The translations under genes and the position numbers were made by a program. The notes under the pieces were generated by a model that was given only the letters and a program-made list of their open reading frames with translations, had not been told where the DNA came from and made no database searches. Source: Alphaproteobacteria bacterium (GTDB lineage: Bacteria > Pseudomonadota > Alphaproteobacteria > SHVP01). From it: a stretch of 64,000 nt of DNA. The DNA lies in contig VGES01000003.1 in assembly GCA_016869765.1 (NCBI GenBank), positions 1-64,000 on the forward strand, in the 5' to 3' direction. This document shows, piece by piece, positions 62,071-64,000 of the stretch. The stretch's first letter is position 1. The number at the start of each line of letters is the position of its first letter.

Positions 62071-63933
62071 TTGCTTAGCTTCGACGTCGTCGTCATCGGA
62101 GGGGGACACGCTGGGTGCGAGGCGGCGGCTGCGGCGGCGCGCCTCGGGGCCAAGACCGCGCTCGTGACGCACCGCTTCGAGACCATCGGCGAAATGTCGT
62201 GCAACCCGGCGATCGGTGGGGTCGGCAAGGGCCACCTGGTGCGGGAGATCGACGCTTTGGATGGCCTCATGGGGCGGGTGGCCGACGCCGCCGGAATCCA
62301 GTTTCGTCTGCTGAACCGCAGCAAGGGCCCGGCGGTGCGAGGACCCCGCGCCCAGGCCGACCGCAAGCTCTATCGCCAGGCGATGCAGCAGGCCGTGCTC
62401 CAGCAGGAGAACTTGCAGGTGGTGGCGGGCGCAGTCGAGGGCCTGCTGATCGAGAACGGTCGCGTCGCTGGGGTGGGGTTGGCGGACGGTACCGAGGTGC
62501 GCGGCGGCGCCGTCGTGATCACCACCGGAACATTCCTGCGCGGCGTCATCCACATCGGAGAGGAGCGGCGCGCGGCCGGTCGGGTCGGCGAAGCGCCGGC
62601 CGTCGGGCTCGGCAAGTCGTTGGAAAATCTAGGGTTTTCCATGGGGCGCCTGAAGACGGGAACACCCCCGCGCCTCGACGGACGGACGATCGATTGGGAG
62701 GCGACGGAGCCGCAGGACGGCGATCCGGAGCCTTTCTTTTTTTCGAGTCTCACGACGCACGTGGCCGCGAGGCAGGTGCGTTGTTTCATTACGCAAACGT
62801 CCGAAGCGGCCCACGCGATCATTCGCGCCAATCTGCACCGGGCGCCGATGTATTCCGGCCAGATCACGAGTAGCGGCCCACGCTACTGCCCCTCGATCGA
62901 GGACAAGGTCGTGCGGTTTGCGGAGCGCCCATCCCACCAGATTTTTCTCGAACCCGAGGGCCTCGACGACGACACGGTCTACCCGAACGGAATCTCGACG
63001 TCGCTTCCGGCCGACGTTCAAGGAGCGTTGCTCAAGACCATTCCCGGGCTCGAGCGCGCGGTGATGCGGCGGCCGGGGTACGCGATCGAATACGATTTTG
63101 TCGATCCGCGCGAACTTTGGCCGACGCTCGAAACCAAGCGATTGCATGGGCTTTATCTGGCGGGCCAGATCAACGGGACGACGGGGTACGAGGAGGCGGC
63201 GTCCCAAGGGCTCATTGCGGGGCTGAATGCGGCGCTGAAGGTGGGTGGGCGATCGCCGTTCCATTTGAGCCGGGCCGATGGCTACATCGGGGTGTTGATC
63301 GATGATCTGGTGACGCGCGGGGTCACCGAGCCGTACCGCATGTTCACCTCCAGGGCCGAGTTCCGGTTGTCCCTTCGGGCCGACAATGCCGACCTACGGT
63401 TGTCCCCTCGGGGAATTGCCGTTGGCTGCGTTGGGGCGAGTCGGCAACGGAAGTTCGAGGATCGACGGCGCCGGTATGAGGAAGCACTGGCCGAGCTACA
63501 AGGGCTTGTGGCGACACCGACAGAGCTCAATAGATATGGTGTTCGGGTCAATGCGGATGGGGTGGCCCGAAGTGCCTACGGTTTGTTGGGGACGGGTCAA
63601 CATTCCCTGAGGGACGTCATTGCTGTTTGGCCGCGGATCGCCTTGCACGATGCTCTGACCCTGGATCAGCTGAGTATCGAGGCGAGGTACGCAGGGTACC
63701 TGGGACGGCAGGGATCGGACATCGAAGCGACCCGGCGTGATGACGCGCTCGCGATTCCGCCAGAGCTGGAGTTCAACGGGGCGAGTGGCCTGTCGAACGA
63801 GGTTAAGGCGCTGTTGCAACGGCGTAGGCCGGCCACGATCGGGGCGGCGTCTCGGCTACCTGGTATGACCCCGGCGGGCCTGGTTTCGCTGCTCGGGCAC
63901 GTCAAGCGGGTCGCGACCGAACGCGCGTCTTGA
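62071..63933 (+). CDS. mnmG: tRNA uridine 5-carboxymethylaminomethyl modification enzyme MnmG (GidA)
   Basis: The 620-residue FAD protein has [23 protein letters not shown] (in parts), [39 protein letters not shown] and the conserved cysteine motifs near [34 protein letters not shown] and the C-terminal MnmE-binding helical domain to [13 protein letters not shown] follow. I choose the TTG at 62071 because GGAGG at 62061-62065 is well spaced for it; the GTG at 62065 overlaps that site. It is complete and works with MnmE upstream. Confidence 0.97.
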   Translation: MLSFDVVVIGGGHAGCEAAAAAARLGAKTALVTHRFETIGEMSCNPAIGGVGKGHLVREIDALDGLMGRVADAAGIQFRLLNRSKGPAVRGPRAQADRKLYRQAMQQAVLQQENLQVVAGAVEGLLIENGRVAGVGLADGTEVRGGAVVITTGTFLRGVIHIGEERRAAGRVGEAPAVGLGKSLENLGFSMGRLKTGTPPRLDGRTIDWEATEPQDGDPEPFFFSSLTTHVAARQVRCFITQTSEAAHAIIRANLHRAPMYSGQITSSGPRYCPSIEDKVVRFAERPSHQIFLEPEGLDDDTVYPNGISTSLPADVQGALLKTIPGLERAVMRRPGYAIEYDFVDPRELWPTLETKRLHGLYLAGQINGTTGYEEAASQGLIAGLNAALKVGGRSPFHLSRADGYIGVLIDDLVTRGVTEPYRMFTSRAEFRLSLRADNADLRLSPRGIAVGCVGASRQRKFEDRRRRYEEALAELQGLVATPTELNRYGVRVNADGVARSAYGLLGTGQHSLRDVIAVWPRIALHDALTLDQLSIEARYAGYLGRQGSDIEATRRDDALAIPPELEFNGASGLSNEVKALLQRRRPATIGAASRLPGMTPAGLVSLLGHVKRVATERAS

Positions 63934-63938
63934 TTCTG

Positions 63939-63958
63939 ACTGTTTCACGTGAAACAGT
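63939..63958. promoter_or_regulatory. parS centromere site (ParB binding)
   Basis: TGTTTCACGTGAAACA at 63941-63956 is a perfect match to the universal parS consensus, and the dyad extends to a 20-bp perfect palindrome at 63939-63958. It lies between mnmG and the presumed rsmG-parA-parB genes, the usual parS place near the origin. ParB binds it and spreads to organise and segregate the origin region. Confidence 0.93.
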
Positions 63959-63978
63959 AGCCCGATGGTTCGGGCGAA

Positions 63979-64000
63979 ATGAAGGCTTCGGATTTCAGAT
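63979..64000 (+). CDS. Start of a further gene, probably rsmG (16S rRNA G527 methyltransferase)
   Basis: An ATG at 63979 opens MKASDFR and runs out of the window after seven codons. The position right after mnmG and a parS site is that of rsmG (gidB) in most alphaproteobacterial genomes, followed by parA and parB. The few residues neither confirm nor deny this, so the name rests on gene order alone. Confidence 0.35.

Overview
The window is GC-rich (about two thirds G+C by eye), densely coded chromosomal DNA. Gene content and order point to an alphaproteobacterium. The markers are hisB-DUF2628-hisH-hisA-hisF-hisE-HIT, hslVU, mltA-timA-secB, dnaQ-coaE-aroE-maf-ppsR running away from hemE-hemH-hemJ-rho, and mnmE-mnmG followed by a parS site. 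The relatives I recognise best are Rhodospirillales-like, but the genus cannot be told from the sequence alone. No rRNA, tRNA or CRISPR array was seen.

Layout. 1-1.5 kb: the right end of an IS630-type element, a PCu(A)C copper chaperone and a DUF1848 protein. 1.5-4.8 kb: dnaK-dnaJ behind a heat-shock type promoter. 4.8-22.5 kb: an accessory block. It holds three family-5 solute-binding proteins without permeases, three MmgE/PrpD paralogues, two related SAM methyltransferases, a CBS protein, an Old-Yellow-Enzyme/FeS/FAD oxidoreductase, a spondin-domain protein, an ArsR-SRPBCC pair, an SDR and a GST. 22.5-31 kb: housekeeping and DNA-repair genes (dapB, an EamA exporter, an AraC/MGMT fusion, DUF2244, nth, EI24, a PfkB kinase) and a membrane/2Fe-2S/adenylate cyclase fusion. 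30.7-35.8 kb: the his operon with a GST, a HIT protein and an inserted GNAT gene. 36-41.8 kb: hslVU, GFA, an XRE regulator, Smr, mltA, timA and secB. 41.8-45.3 kb: dnaQ, coaE, aroE, maf and ppsR, all leftward.

45,321-45,716 is the only gene-free stretch over 300 bases. It lies between ppsR (leftward) and hemE (rightward), which is the position of the chromosomal origin in Caulobacter and Rickettsia. It contains DnaA-box-like 9-mers, six GANTC sites and an AT-rich stretch, so I call it the probable oriC. To its right lie hemE-hemH-hemJ, rho with a clear terminator, a LysR regulator with an operator-like palindrome, a membrane/PAS gene split by one TAG codon, and five consecutive quinone-oxidoreductase paralogues. 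Then come ogt, a secreted small protein, a YyaL-type thioredoxin-domain protein, a small DUF6489-like gene, a 2Fe-2S thioredoxin-like protein, mnmE and mnmG. A perfect parS palindrome stands at the right edge, just before what is probably the start of rsmG.

The most interesting points are the probable replication origin with parS about 18 kb away, the five-gene oxidoreductase array, and the solute-binding/PrpD/methyltransferase block inserted between dnaJ and dapB. Also notable are the oxidoreductase that lacks one Fe-S cysteine, the membrane-ferredoxin-cyclase fusion, and two genes apparently broken by single in-frame stops.
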